DNA of 64,000 nt from Elgaria multicarinata webbii. Taxonomy: Eukaryota > Chordata > Lepidosauria > Squamata > Anguidae. Positions 13,601 through 28,600 of this stretch are shown piece by piece. The DNA is taken from the NCBI RefSeq assembly GCF_023053635.1, contig NC_086180.1:31858947-31922946 (forward strand), given 5' to 3'. The notes below the pieces were generated by a model. That model saw only the letters and a program-made list of their open reading frames with translations, searched no databases and was not told where the DNA came from. Positions within the stretch are counted from its first letter, which is position 1; the number at the start of each line of letters is the position of its first letter. A program made the translations under genes and the position numbers.

Positions 13601-16600
13601 CAGAGATACTGGGCAGTATCCTTTGCTGCTGCTGCACTCTTGCTGTTTCTTTTGTACCTGTGGGAATGAACGCTTACGCAATGGGGATTTTGCTGTTCTA
13701 AAACTAACCCTACAAATGATCTTATTTCCTGATCAGGACAGTTTGGTAGCGCTCCCTTTGGCAAACTCTACTGACCTGCCCCATTCCAGAAATAAGTGTT
13801 TCCACTCATTTAGAGTTGCTTGTAGAACTGCAAAAAACCCTTATATCAGTGGTTGCTCTCGCTGGCGCATGATAGGATACTGCCCAATGGGCATTTTATT
13901 TGGCATTACTGCTAATGTAAATTATATTGCGCTAGCATAAGCAACCTCTAGCGCAACATCAATAGCATTAGTTGGTATAACGAGTTCATGTATGTTTGAC
14001 AGCACAATCTTAAGAGTAAAACATTCTGGCAAACAATAAAATGACTTTTCATATGCATCACTGGATTTGACCTCGCAGTACATCTTGTAGCTTTTATTTG
14101 CTGCTATTTAAATGGAAGATGAAAGAATGTAATACTGAGTTTATAATTAACTTAATGGCACTGTTTAGTATATAATTTAGCAGAATGTGAATGAGCCTAA
14201 GCAAATCTTGTATTATGCACTCCTCCCAACCCCTCTTGTTTTCTGTCATAGCCACAATGAGGAGGTTGAGCTTTCACTTCTGCTTTTGCTTAATTATAGC
14301 TTGTCATAACTTTATTAGATCCAACCAAAATGCCACAAAAGAGTGTGCAAACTTTCAAGTTCTCCAAAACTCTTCATCAGGCAAAGTGATATAAAAAGTG
14401 TGTGTGCATAATGACAAAAAACACGAAGGTCAGGCCAGATGTTGTCATCATGAGGTCTGCAACTTAGACTCAACTCAAGACAGAGCCTGCAGCCTGAATG
14501 AATTGATTGCGTTGATATGCGTTGGTATGTGTTGATTGTATCAGATTACATCTAGCATTCTGGGACAAAGAAGCAATGGATTACTCCCATTTCCGAAAAC
14601 ATAAAGGCTGGCTATAACTTGGATCTATCTCTTGCCTTGGGTGAAAAAATGCACTACCTAAGCTGAAGGGATGTCATATTGCTGAAATGACCAAACTAAC
14701 TGAAATATTTAGGAATAGAGAAGGATTCCAATTAGTACATTTACTGAAAACTAGCAAACAGACCCGTTTCTATTGGGTGGGAATAGCCCTTATATTGATA
14801 CGCAGCCCTTATATTGCCCTTATACTGAATGAAGCCATGCCGGATTGCACCCATAGGTTTGTGGTTCCTATCAGAAGCACCTCTGTAATTTATTTATTAT
14901 TTATTTATTTATTTATTACATTTTTAGACCGCCCAATAGCCGAAGCTGTCTGGGCGGTTCACAAAAATTAAAACCACAATAAAACACCCAACAGGTTAAA
15001 AACACAATTACGAAATACAGTATAAAAAGTGCAACCAGGATAAAACCACACAGCAAAATTGATATAAGATTAAAATATAGAGTTAAAACAGTAAAATTTA
15101 AATTTAAGTTAAAATTAAGTGTTAAAATACTGAGTGAATAAAAAGGTCTTCAGCTGGCGACGAAAGCAGTACAGTGTAGGCGCCAGGCGGACCTCTCTGG
15201 GGAGCTCGTTCCACAACCGGGGTGCCATAGCGGAGAAAGCCCTGTAACCCCTTAAGAGAGGGGTCTGTCCACTCCATTCCCCTGAGAGGGGGGTTCACAG
15301 TAGAGGGGAGGGAGCAGGTGTATAACCGTGTCCCTCAGCCTACTATTCTTCCCTGGCTTCAAACTTAATTGACTACAAAAGTATGCACTGATTAAAGAAG
15401 TCTGCTCTCCTATTGGCTGGAGATGTACATCTCCAGCAGGCTTCAACCGCATGGACACATTTAATTAATTAAAATTAATTAATGTGTTTTAAAAATAAAA
15501 TAACTCTGACATGCATACCCCTAGGGTCCCCTTAGTATGCATGCTAAGTTTCAAGTGTCTAGGTTTCATGGTCTTGGAACAATGGCAGTGACAGACACAC
15601 AAACCCACATCCCCTTTTATTATTATAGATTGTACATTACATTTGAAAACCCTGAAGATAATTTGTAGCCCTTTGTAACTGAATTTCCTATCTTTTAAGT
15701 AGGTTTATACTATAAATATTTATTTTTTTCATTTTAATTAAAAAAAAGCAAGTAAAGCAGAAAGTATCATGTTGTCCTTTCTATATAAATGACACCCACA
15801 CCCACACACCCCTTTAGATTATTCTAATAAAGAATTGATTGTACTGATGGAGAACAGACAATTTTAATTAAGGAGGATGTAGCATCTTCCTATCACAAAA
15901 CTAGTATTGATTCAGGATATGCAAAATGTCAAAGAACTTTAGATATAAATAAAAAGGAATAGGATGCTAGTAAAGAAATCTAAGAAAAGATTCCTGGGGG
16001 GCAGAGTAAATGAGCAGGTTTAAAGTGAAGAAAGAAAAGATAAAGACAGAGAAAGAAGTGGGGGGAGGGGTTCCCGCCCAAAAGCGTTTCCCTAAGCTAT
16101 TGGAGATTCCGGTCTAGTCTCTGCGCAGGCGCAAAGCCCCATATGTGTGATGCATAGAGACCACGATGAAGAACTGCAGAAGCAAAGGATTTAAGTTCAT
16201 ATACAATAATTTACCATGTATTACTGTTATAGGAAAGGCTTTCTGATTTCCTATTTCTGTATTAATTTCTTCTGATGTCATCATGGCACCTATCTGAAGC
16301 AGTGCCTTAGCCTGATCCTTATTTAGCTGAAATGTCTGAATCAACTTGTTTGCCAGATTTATCATTGTTTCTTGACTCAGGAGTCCGGAATCCACTATAT
16401 TTGTGTTTAAAGCTGGTGATTTAAATTTTTGTTTCTTGACTTTGTTACTATAAGATATTCCTTTGACAGTCCTAAAAAGCACAAAAGAAGAGAAGATTAA
16501 GTACATTTAGGCTGCAATCCTATGCATATTTACCTAGGAGTAACTTCAATTGAACTCAGTGAGTCAATTGTGTGCAAGCTGCTTCCACTTTGCATAAACA

Positions 16601-19600
16601 ACTTCTGATTGATGGCTGTTGTGTGACATGGAAACACAGATGTTTGGGGTTGTTTGTGAGTTAAAGAATCCAAGTTAACTTAAGAATAAAGTGTAGGTTA
16701 GCTTTGGGTTATTTAACCCACAAAGAACCCAAAGTGTTTGGGTTTGCATGTCACGCAACAACCTCCAATCACATTGATTGGAGGATGTTAATCGAAAGTG
16801 GAACCGGCTTGCCTATGGCAAGCAAATTGCCTCTGTGAACTGGGTCAATAGGACTTACATCTGAGTATATATGTTTAGGATTGCACTGTTAGCAATACAT
16901 TGCTATATTAATTAAATTACATCTATATTACAAGATTCTCATCAAAAGGTTCAAGCAAACTTTATTTTCATCAATAAATGCACCAGTCTGCTTCCATTTA
17001 TAAAATATAGTATATTCTATTCTGTGAATCTATCATCACCATTCCATGTTCACATTAAATAATTAATAAATTAAATAATTAAATAAATTAATAAATTAAA
17101 TATAGAATCTCATTATTGTAGCTATGTCATCCTTTGTTTTCCATCCATAGGTCGTTAAAAATAAATATATTCCACTTAAATTTTTCCATGTCTTATTAGT
17201 TTTCAGACAATTGCTATTGATGAAAGACCAAGAAATCACAGCGAGTACAAATTATATATTTTTAATTGGATGTCACTTCTGTTTGCACAGTATTAATCTT
17301 AAATATTTCCACAGGGATAACATTTTATGCAGTAAAAGAAACATTACTGTCTCCAGCTTTTTCAAACTATGGTAGAGTCTGCAGATAAAAAAAAAAACTG
17401 TAATGAAAAATAAATAGCAAAATCACATACTTTGTGAGAAGATGCTGCATTATTGGTAAAGTTGGACTGATATTTTCCTCTATATTTCTCAAAGTTGTGA
17501 GTTCCGTGCTAGCATTACAAACCAGCAAGGCATGAACAATCACTAAGGGGAAAACATCACAAGGACAAGAGTTAACAAGTTAACTTGACTACACTCCAAA
17601 TTAGAGCCAAACTAGACCATTCATGCAATTAATAATTGTGTGAATGGCCTTTAAAAAGAAAACAACAGACATGAGGACCCCAATATGGATCAGGCCCCGT
17701 GGTGGAGCAATTATGGGGTGAATGGCTTTTATGAAGTAAATTAGCAGAAAGGGGGAAGGGCTGATACAGTTCAGTATTTCTGAATGGGTATGTCCGTGTA
17801 GCACAATTTTGCTCCCCTTGTTATCATTTCATTTCTGTTTTGAGTAGTACAAACATAGCTGTTTTTTCCCTTTTAAATTTTTATTTAATGTCACAGTATT
17901 TGTGCACTTCTGGAGTTACCGTCTTTTGAAAATGTACATTTGTAAACTTCCACCATTAGTCTTGTGCTAGTCCTCATTTTAAAAAAAAGGTTTGTGCACA
18001 GGTGAATTGACTTACCTGTACCTCTGTGCATGCCCACAGAGGGAGACAGAAGTGGGGGGAGGAAAATGGTAGTGGAAGAGTGGGGAAGAGGTGGCATGGG
18101 GGAAGGATGAAAAATAGATATACAGACAGAAGCTCATGTTGTATACGCAGGAGGAAAACTTCAGCAGTGTGATAGATAACATTGAATTGCATTTTTAATG
18201 AAAAAACAGAACACAATGAGCTGTGCCTGCAAGAAGGCTATAATGGGATCAAACATCTGTTTGCATTAGGTAAAAAGCTCTCATTCACATCGAGGAGCTT
18301 TTTCCAATGCACATACCAGACATGGTTACAAATTTAGATTTTGGGCATTCCCTTTGGGCCCCTTAGAACTTTCAACATATCATAATCCCACCTATTGGGC
18401 TTTCTGTCAATGCTTAACTAACTGATTTGAGTTTACTATTTTTTTCATTCAAAAGGTGTTTGACAATTCAGATCCATAGCAGATGAGAGTTACCTGTATT
18501 TTGAAAAACTTATGCTAAGATGCTCACTGAAAAACTTCCTCAGGACAAACTTACTATTTGAGCACCAATTTGAAGGGCTGTAACCTTTGAGAGGCACCAA
18601 CTCCACTTCATTGCTAGAGGATGGTCCATAGAAAACACTGCATGCAATGAAAGTGTCCAAAGGTTCAAATATTAGGGTTCTGGAAACAACCCAAAGATCA
18701 TCTGTCAAAAGAGTAAATAGATTTGTATCAGTTGCACCAAATCATTAGCTTCTGCAGGGAAGAAAATAAATTGCTTCCCCCTGTCTATTTCCTTCCTACT
18801 TCTGCTTCTTCTGAAAGACTGTGCCTTTGGAAGTCTTGTGCATGCTCCACCAGTTATCTACACTACCTTTAGCATTTCTACTTTGCATCAGCTTTCATAA
18901 ACATGTGATGTCTGAACACAGAACTCTGGATTGCTGAGGGACAAAGAACCCAGAGTTTTAATCCTTGATTTGTTGTTGCGTTAAAACTCTGGGTTGTTTG
19001 TCCCTCAACAACCCAGAGTTCTGGGTTCGCACACTGCATCAAACAACCCAGGAATGTTTTGTTTATGAAAGTGGATGCAAAGCAACCCATGAATTGGTGT
19101 TATGTGTGAACCATGACATGCATAAAGTTATGATGCAAATCCTTTAAACAGAAAACTACAGATAAGCTAAAAATCAGTTCTTCGCCTTACTGGGAGTGGA
19201 AATCCTTCCCTCTGTCGAAGTTAATACCCTGCAAATGTAAATATAGAAATGTGAAGAATTTCCCAAGAGAAATCCTGATGTGGGCATATTTAAATAGAAG
19301 AACCTCACTAGTCTGAATAGAAATCGCTTTAGTTACATTTTGTCCAATTTCTCAGAGATGGCCAAGTTCACTGACCTTTGCTGTACACAGAGGAGTGCTC
19401 CTTTCGGTTCAGCTTAAGATATAATTTGCTTTTAGAATCACAATCAAAGCTAGCCGTTGCAATATTTAATTTCTTCAGCTTACCAAATTGTTTTCTCTGA
19501 ATATCAAAGGTTTTCCTGGGGGGTAGGGGAATAAAACAAGTAATTTCAGGAATAAGTTTTTAATGTTTCTATAATTACATTCAAAACAAATGCTCAAGGT

Positions 19601-22600
19601 GGTCAAAATCATGAGTATACTCTTAATATCAAGAAATATTGGTTAAAAGTGTTCAACTAATTCCAGATCCTGAAGATGCATTTTTTAAACAAAAGGACCT
19701 TTAAGCCGAGGTAATGGTCATTTGTTCTTAACCTTAATCTTTGTTGAGACTCACACTGCTCGTTTTGAAACCGAAATGTGATAGTTTTTGTTGCTACAGA
19801 CACTTCTACAATATTACATGAGAAGGGTAAGTCTGAGATTGCGCAGAAGTCTTTTATGATAACGTCTTGTAATATTTTTTCTCTAACTCAACTTTAAGTG
19901 ATGTAAGACCTCTAACCTTGTTTATCCAGTAGCTCCATTTCCATTCAAATATGTCATACTATTCAAGTTTACTTAAAATTCCAACATACCTCATCAAAAG
20001 CTGGGATTCTTCATAGAGAGAAATTTTTTGACTCCTGAGGTAAGTTCCAATGCTCTTTGTATCATGAAGAGCAACACTAGGCCTACTCTCTATCTGTCCA
20101 GGGTTTACATCCTCTAGCCACTTAAAAAAATCACACCGATCAGACTTAGGAGCATCACAGGCATAGAAAAGGCGCCCCTGAAATAAAAGGCAAGCCATAT
20201 AATATCTAAATATCTCTACCTATAAAGCTGAAAGTATGTGTGTGGAATGTATGTTCAGAAATGTTTACCCACTTCCAGATGAGTTAGAAATTTGAAATTT
20301 GGCAAGTATTTTCTAGATCTTCACATCTCTAGTCAGGGTTATTAATTTTGATGCTTTATCAGACCAATATGTATGATAAAAAATTATACATAAAACACAA
20401 ACCAACATGTAGCAAATCTGATATTCTAAAATTCTGTTCAGAATTTCACAAAAATATGTAAATTTATGCACTCACGTATGTAATGACCGTCAACAACCAT
20501 ACTAGTAGAACCATGTTTATACACAATTGTGTAAATTTCAGGCCTCTGTTATTTAAGCCTCCAAAAGCATACCTTATTTCGGCCTTCTTTTTTAACCATA
20601 ACAAGTTTAGTTGCAATTTTGTGTTTGCAGAGTGGTGCAGAATTCTCATGTTCTTGACCTCCTTTCATGGAGGTATAGAAGGATATATCCACTTTCTCAA
20701 GAGCTTTATGTAATTTTTGTGACAGCTCAAACAGCAATACGTTTAAATGTTCTTCATGCAAGAATAACAAACAATAAAGATTACATTTAAAACAGTTAAG
20801 AGTGGTTGGGGGGGGGGGAACAAACAACTTTAAATGCAACTTCTTGTATGCCGAATACTATTAATTTGAGCTGTTCCATGAACCTAACCAGTTTTTCACT
20901 ATGATCCTTTAGAGGTGAATACAGGACTAGAGTTAGTTGAAAGAGAAGAGCTGCTTTATAGTTCAGCCCTTTTTATTCATTTCCCTTTCATCAATGGAAA
21001 CTTCAAGCTTGTCTCAGATATGCTTAAGTGAACAAAGAAGGTAGGCCCACACAAATATAAAAATATTTGTGAATAGTCAGGGACACCGCCATTTCTGATT
21101 AGCGCTGAACTTGGGTTACCATTCATTGCCACTAAAGTAGACGGCCATTGAGATATCCGCCCAAATTTAATGAAACGGGAAATACTAACTAAACTGTGTT
21201 GGCCAAAACAATGAAGAGTTGAGGACTGAGTGCAGAGGTGTCAAAACAAATTGGCAAATTATAATCTAAACACTGAAGGATTCTTGGCCTTTCAGACCTC
21301 CCAACATTTTATTTGTTCTTGAAAACAGCTGTGAGGGTGAGGAGTGAGCCATAGTGCTGGGGAAGAGGGTGTTTAATCCCATTCTCTGTGTTATTTTCCA
21401 AATCGTAATCACTATCCAGAAGCTTCAATTAACATGGGGTGTTTTTTTTTTTACAGGTATCTGTATTCCCCCTCCCCCCATGTAGAGCTAAAAGCAGTTT
21501 GCAGGGGGAAATGTATGTTGGGATTAGGGGAAATGGTTAAACACCTACTTCTCCAGCACTGCTGCTCCAATAAAATTCAGAGCCCTGTTTGACTGCTTTT
21601 ACTAAAATCCAATCCAATCATGGCCCTCCTGCATAACATAAGGCTTGGCCTGATAGGTTTCTCTAACATAGTAGAATTTGGACAACCATAGAACACACAT
21701 GCTGGCTACAGCACTTTTGGCTTTGTGTGTGCCTGCTGTTGAATTGCTGCACTTGCCCAGAGTCTATCCCAGTTTCTGTTGCCACACCAAAAACAACCAT
21801 CATGAAATTCACTGCATCAGTATTGAAATTAAAAGTGTTAACCATACCTGTCAATGCAGTAGTAAAAATCTGCTTATAATGTGCAGGAGACTGAAATTCA
21901 GCTGGGACATATATCTGCCTTTTAGGAATATTAGCACACATTACCATTTCTGCACTGGGAAAGGACAGTCCAGAAGTGTTCTGAAAAATAAAATATCAAA
22001 AACTATGCATGCAAAATCCTCTTTCCTTCAGTCTAATATGCAGACAATAGATAAATTCAGATTTTTTACTTATTTGAGTATTATATTAACATTGGCCCCT
22101 CCTGTATCTGTGTCTACAGTCTTTTATTGAGTAATTCACACAAATCCATTTCAATGATGAAACAGCTGTTTGTAAAATATAGCAGTATTAAAAGTTTTAA
22201 AACACATTTTACCCAAAGCAAGATTCTTTATCATTCCCTTGCTACAAAGTAAAATCATGTTACTCTATATCTGGCAGTTGTATCTGTTATAACTGGTTGT
22301 AATTTGTATTCAAGATGTCAATCACATCAGTGTTCACTCCACCAGAGCTCACCAATCCATATTAATTAATGTAACTAACTGAACAGATCTATATTTTTAT
22401 TATTATTTATTTATATAGTGCCATATCTGCTAAAAAGCTAACAAGGTAGTGATAAAAAGCTATCAAGATGGTTTTTAAATTTTAAAACAATTTAAAAGCC
22501 TTGCAACAATAAAAATAACTACATTAAAAGAGTACAAATATGAACACATGAAAAACTACACGTTTTAAAAGGCTAAATTGAAAAGATGCATCTTTATACT

Positions 22601-25600
22601 CTTTCTCAAGAGAGTTGGGGCCAATCATAGTTCTTGAAGGAGCACATTCCAAAGTTTGGGGGGAACACAGGAGCAAGCCCCCTTCACACATGCCTGACAA
22701 ATGGGCCTCTGTGGGCAATGATGCCCTCAAAAGGCTCTTTCCTGCAGTTCTTAGTATTTGAGCAAGTTCATAATGAGACAGGCAGTTCCCTTAGATAGCC
22801 CAGTCCTAAACTGATTAGGGCTTTAAAGGTTAAAACCAACACCTTGAATTGAGCCTGTAAAGCAACTGGCAACTAGTCTTTCAGGACAGTTGTAATATGG
22901 TTTGCAGCCTAGCTGCCACATTTTACACCAGTTGAAGGTTCTGGATACTCTTTGGGGTTAGCTGCAATATCTAAACATGACAGAACCAAGGCATAGACAA
23001 CTGTTACCAAGTCAGATTGATTCAGGAAGGGTCGCAGCTGGCACACCAAGCAAAATTGGGCAAATGCCACCACCATTTAAAGATCCAGAAACAGGAATTG
23101 CAACCCCTTCCAGAATAAGTTGAATTCCAGTTCCCAAGTCAAGCTTTCTACTGACCAAGACCTTAGCCTTGTCAGGGTTTAACTTCAGCTTGTTCACCGC
23201 ATCCAGCCCATTATCAAGCCCAAGCAGCGTTCAAGCATTTCAGTTGCTTCCTTGGTGTTTGGTGACAAACAACAATAGAGCTCAGTATCATCAGCATATT
23301 GCTGATACCTTATTCCAAAGCTCTGAATGACTTCTCCCATTGGTTTAATGTATATATTAAACAAAATGGGGGATAAGATAGAAGAACCCTGTGGGACATC
23401 ACAGGCCATTGGCCATGGAGTCAAACAGTAATCCCTCAGCACCACCTTCCAAGCACGGCATGACAGAAACAATAGAAACTACTGCAAAACATCATATCCA
23501 AGGCCCAGACCTATCAGATGGTCCAGAAGGATACCATAATGAATATCAAAAGCTATTGAGAGATCCAAGAGAATAGGGTCGTGCACCTAGTATAGGTCAT
23601 CCACCAAGGTGACCAAAGCAGTCTCAGTCTGATAAAAATGGGTCCAGATAATACATCCTGCCTTTCCATTACTTTGCAGTCTCATTAAGGGAAGGCTTTC
23701 ACCTTAGGACAAAGAAATATAAATAATCCAGGACTGCATGCTTATTGCCAATATAGGGCCAATCCAGACACCATTTTGGAACAAGCCAGAATTATTAAGA
23801 AATGTGAAACTATGGTTCATTAGAGGATGCCTGGCTTCATTGTGATTCATAGCAAGCGGCTATATGCATGAACAAAAAGCTTGCGCTTATTTTAGTTTAA
23901 TAAGTTAGCTGAGATACATAGTATGAACCAGCTCAATATCTTGAAAGGAGCCACAAATGCTATTTGAAATGTTTTTGAAGCCTGATAACTCAAGCCTTTA
24001 AGAAGCTGGAAAAACAACAATTTAAAAGCAATAATGCTTCAATCTCATCCAGTCCTCCAGTGCTTTAAATAATGCTTTATCCAGTCATATGATACTTACT
24101 CTAATGCTTTAAAAGCCACAATGAGGAACACATCACTAGGCTAACCAGCAATTAGAAGAAATATTGGACAACTAAATATTCACAACTATTTTAGGAAGAT
24201 TCTTCTGTGAATAGTTATATACCTTGGTGTAGCAGTTCAGCTGACCTAAAATCTTTGGTGCTTCCTCAGTGGAAAATTTCTGACTGAAGTGCAGAGAAAG
24301 TTTCTTTCCTTCTGAAACAGAATCTTGGCTGCTAAAGTTTCGTTGCTGTTTACAAAGCATGCTTTTCATCATCTGTAGATGCACAGAGTCTGGAGGACTT
24401 TTATTGATGGCATCACTTTGACTCTCTCTTGTGCCATCCAGTGGCATTCCTAAGACACTCTCAGCTCGGATGTCATCAGTCATGAACATTTCACTACTGT
24501 TTTGAGTTCTCAAATCACTACAAGTTCTGTTTTGGTATTTCTGCCACTTGCTTTGTCTCTTTTGTTCAGACATATTAGGGAATGCATACTGTGTAAGCAC
24601 CCCTTGTTTTTCTCCTATACACTTTTCACCTGCAAAAGTTTCACACATCCTGTCCTCAGGCCTTAACATTTTTGACTTGACCACTGAGAAACCAAAGGAC
24701 TGCTGGATTTCCTCACAGGCCTTTCCATTAGAATAAACTTCTGAGTTGGGAAGTTCTTCATCTACAGGTACAGTCACAACTGGAATTCGTGTTCTAGCTA
24801 TTGGTAGGAGCTTAGACATATCATTATTTTCTGGACAGCTGGACTCCTCCATTCCTATAAAACAGAAGAATTTTGAGAGCTGCAACACATATCCTTGGCA
24901 ATTTCAAAACAAGATCCTAGGAATAACAGAAAAAGTCAGCATCCAAGCCATGGCCTCTAAATAATAACGCAGAGGCAAGGAGAAAAATTTCACTCTTTCT
25001 AGATTTAAAAACGTACCATTTATAATAAAATCAGGTAGAGAATACTTGGACTATATATGTTTAACTAACTGTAACACTATAAGAAGTGTTATAGTGTTAC
25101 AGAAAGCTGTACGTTTTTGACATCCAGTACTGCAACCTGATTTTTGCCCATAGGGAGCATATGTTACTATGTCTGCAGGCACACCATTATTTACAGCAAC
25201 AACAAAACAAACATTCTTACTGAGCAAGTCTATTTCATTGTCCATAGACAAATCTGGAACAATCCTGGACATCAGGAATTCCTGTTCTTGCATGTCTACC
25301 ACAGTTTCTTTACTGCTTGGACTTGTGGGGAAATGACAGCCAGAAAACTCGGAAGGAATCCATTGTGTTGATAACATCTGCACATAAGCAATTTGTAAAG
25401 CTAAGATATCAAAGAAGCACAGCTGAATGAACATACATCATCCAAATTGTTTTTTGAATAACAAATAAAATAAAATTACAAAATTAATAGAAAATATACA
25501 ATTCACCATTTAGTTATTTTTTAAAAATATGTTACCTCCTGAATTCTGACCTATGATATTCCAAGGAGAAAGCGTATATCATATAGTAATTGAATGAATA

Positions 25601-28600
25601 CATGCCCAGAGGGAGTGTACGTTCCTCCTATTTATATTATGATAATCTGTAAGCATTTATTCCCATAATCTGTGGTGAAAATTTGAACTGTTCTATTATG
25701 CTGATAACATCCCCAAGTAAACCTACCTTTAGCTCAAAACTACTAGTGGATCTGGCCTGATCTGTGCTTTCAAAAGGAATGTATGAGAAGAGCACTGTTT
25801 AATATGTAGGCTGTGTATAATATTTAAATGGATTTTTAAAAAGTAATCTAGTCCTATAAAAAGTATCTTCTCTGTACGTCACTCAAGTTATAGAATATAG
25901 ATTTCCCAATAATTAAAAACCTTACCCACTGTTATAACACTGCTTTTTTTTTTTTTTTTTTTAAAACACATTCTGAGCCTAATTCTAAAGAAGAAAAACA
26001 TTTCAGATTGATTCTGCTGACAGAAAACAATCCAACCTAACATGCTGTTCTATATTCTTAGGGATAAAAGCAACATTTTATGCCATTCATAGTTTCATCT
26101 GAATACTTGTCAGTATGAGTTTAAACATTAAGTTGCAAACATTATTATTAATAATACAGTGGCATTGGTGTAAATACTTTACAGAGTTTCAAGAGCAAAA
26201 AATATAGGGTCCTTTCCCCAATCAATTTAGAATCTGAAATTAACAATAGTGAAAGACTAGAAAGGAAGGGAGGGAGAGCCAAGGGTAACAAAGTATAAAA
26301 CTGAGCAGGTACAGTTGCACATACCTAACTTTGGCTACAAACTGGGAATGCAGATTAGAACAGGCTTAATCCAAAAAGCTTGAAGGAAAGGTGAGATTTG
26401 ATGAGGGATATGAATAAGAAGTAGAATCACAACATGTTCAGGGATAGAGTTCCATGCACAGAGGACAGCAAGGGAGGATGGATGGAATCATGTTTAGAAT
26501 CAAGCTTTAACACAATATTCTAGGGAATTTGTCTAGGATTTTTTTTCTTGAAAACCTCACATTAACTTATAGATATATAAGGAGTGGGCAAGCAGAGGCC
26601 TTTATTTGTTACTTTCATGTCATATTTTAAACCATGTATTTAGTCTAGCTTTTCATAATATGTTCATGAACTAAAGAAAGCAATCTAAAAATTAAAACAA
26701 AAACAAAAAACAGAACTCCTCAATTTACCTTAATGAAGCTAGGCAGCACAGGGCTGCCTAATTCTTGAGCTGAGAAAAAACAAACATCCTTTGCATCCAA
26801 TCTAAGATGTGAACAGGGTTCTCTCATCATAATCTCACTAGCTGCTGATCCCTTCACCTGGTACCCATGAAATTCAACTTGCTAGATATATTTAATTAAA
26901 CATGCAAAGCAATAAGAGATGTATTAATAAGAAGATGTCAGGAGAAAACAACCACAATTTGCTGTGTTATGTTTTTTTTTTTAAGTTGCATGGGAAATCA
27001 CTGGGATGATGCAGATGCAACACTTGCTCACTTTTTAAAAAAATGTTTTTATTGATTTTCTATAACTACATAATAACCATACTTCTAAACTTTTAAATGT
27101 AGAGAACAAACTTGGAGCAAGCCTCGGGAATGTGCATAACTACCCTGCAGACCCTTCCCAGAGCAAATTCCTGTTAAAATTAAACAGGAAGTCTCTTTGA
27201 TGCCAAAGATTAAACAGGAACCCAGATGAACTTGAAATGAAATTAATATCGTTGTCAATAAACTGCTTATGCGTAGCTGGGGGGATAGAATTTGCTTCAG
27301 GTAGGACAGAGGTACACCATACGAAAGATTCATCAAGTTATAACTGCATAATTCTGGAATTCAGGCCCTAAAGAAAAGTGTAATGGGACAATACAATTTC
27401 ATGTCATAAAAAACTTTAGGGTAAATCATTTTTCAATTTGTGATTGTACTAGTTTATTTCAGAATACTTATTCAATATGCCATTAAAAATTACACTTCAA
27501 GGGATGGTGGTGAAGGGAGAGAGATGAGAAGTATTGGCGTGAGTAAACAGTTATTAGCTAGGATTCGAAGAGCTCCTTTAGATGTGTTCTACGGCTTTGG
27601 CATTTCATGGGATTTTTGAACAGGAGTCCCACATGCCATATCACAAACTGCTGTTAGAAAATTCCATACTTTCAAAAGCCTAGTTGCAGTTTGGGGGATC
27701 TTGTCTGTTAGTTTTGCTAAATCATCTCTTTGCAGGGTATACCTTTTGTTGACTATCAGCTACTTCAAAAGGAATGTGGCCCTGTAGCATATCTATTGTT
27801 GCTGTTGTGGGCTTCTTTTCATCAGTGTTTATGGAAGAATTCTATAAATAAATTATCATAAACAGGTTAAGAAAACGATGAACCATTCTATACTTAGCAC
27901 ATGCTCATTATTGCATGCAGCAAGAGATTATAATTAGTCCATTACCTTCAGTATGACTGTATGGCAATCTCATTTGTAATTTTTAACAACTATATTTCAG
28001 TTTAAAAATGCAGAAAACACCTGATTTTACATTTGAGTAGGACGCATTCATTTTTGTACTACACTGCAAATGCTGTATTGAGTTCTGTGTTCTAGCTATT
28101 GCAAACACACACACAACCATGTTCTCAAAATGATTATGTAATGAAATTTTCATATGAAAAACTCTTTTCCAACACTTATTATATAACAGGTGTTCTGTCT
28201 TTAATATAAATTAACAATTTTGCTTTTGTTTCATTTTAGCTAGTATTGCTATTTCTAAATCCAAAAATCAATGTGGTAAGCCTCTTCTCTTTATTAATAT
28301 CTAGTAAACAAGATCTGCCCAAAATAAACACACGTATTGTCTAGCTTAGTAGAAGCCTAATAGCACTACTAACCAAATGCTTAGGTATCAACTACACCAG
28401 TAGCATGAAAGGCACAAACCATACACTGCATGACTTAAGGGTTTTTAAGAAGTTAAAACATTTAAAGCTGTACATGTATCCACAATGCTCACCCTTCCCA
28501 AACTGAACTTAAAACAAATTCTTAATCATTACAGACAGAACTCAAAGAAGCCCAGTCCCAAACATGTCTGCATATGCATATGGAGTTTGTCACCGTTTAT

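Noticed and set aside
20483-20839. Overlapping frames on both strands around 20.5-20.8 kb
   Set aside because: Only the minus-strand part at 20573-20751 is coding (ZGRF1 exon 13); the rest is intron or antisense.
21678-22130. 150-codon plus-strand open frame
   Set aside because: It lies across ZGRF1 exon 12 on the opposite strand and has no recognisable protein features; a shadow of the exon.
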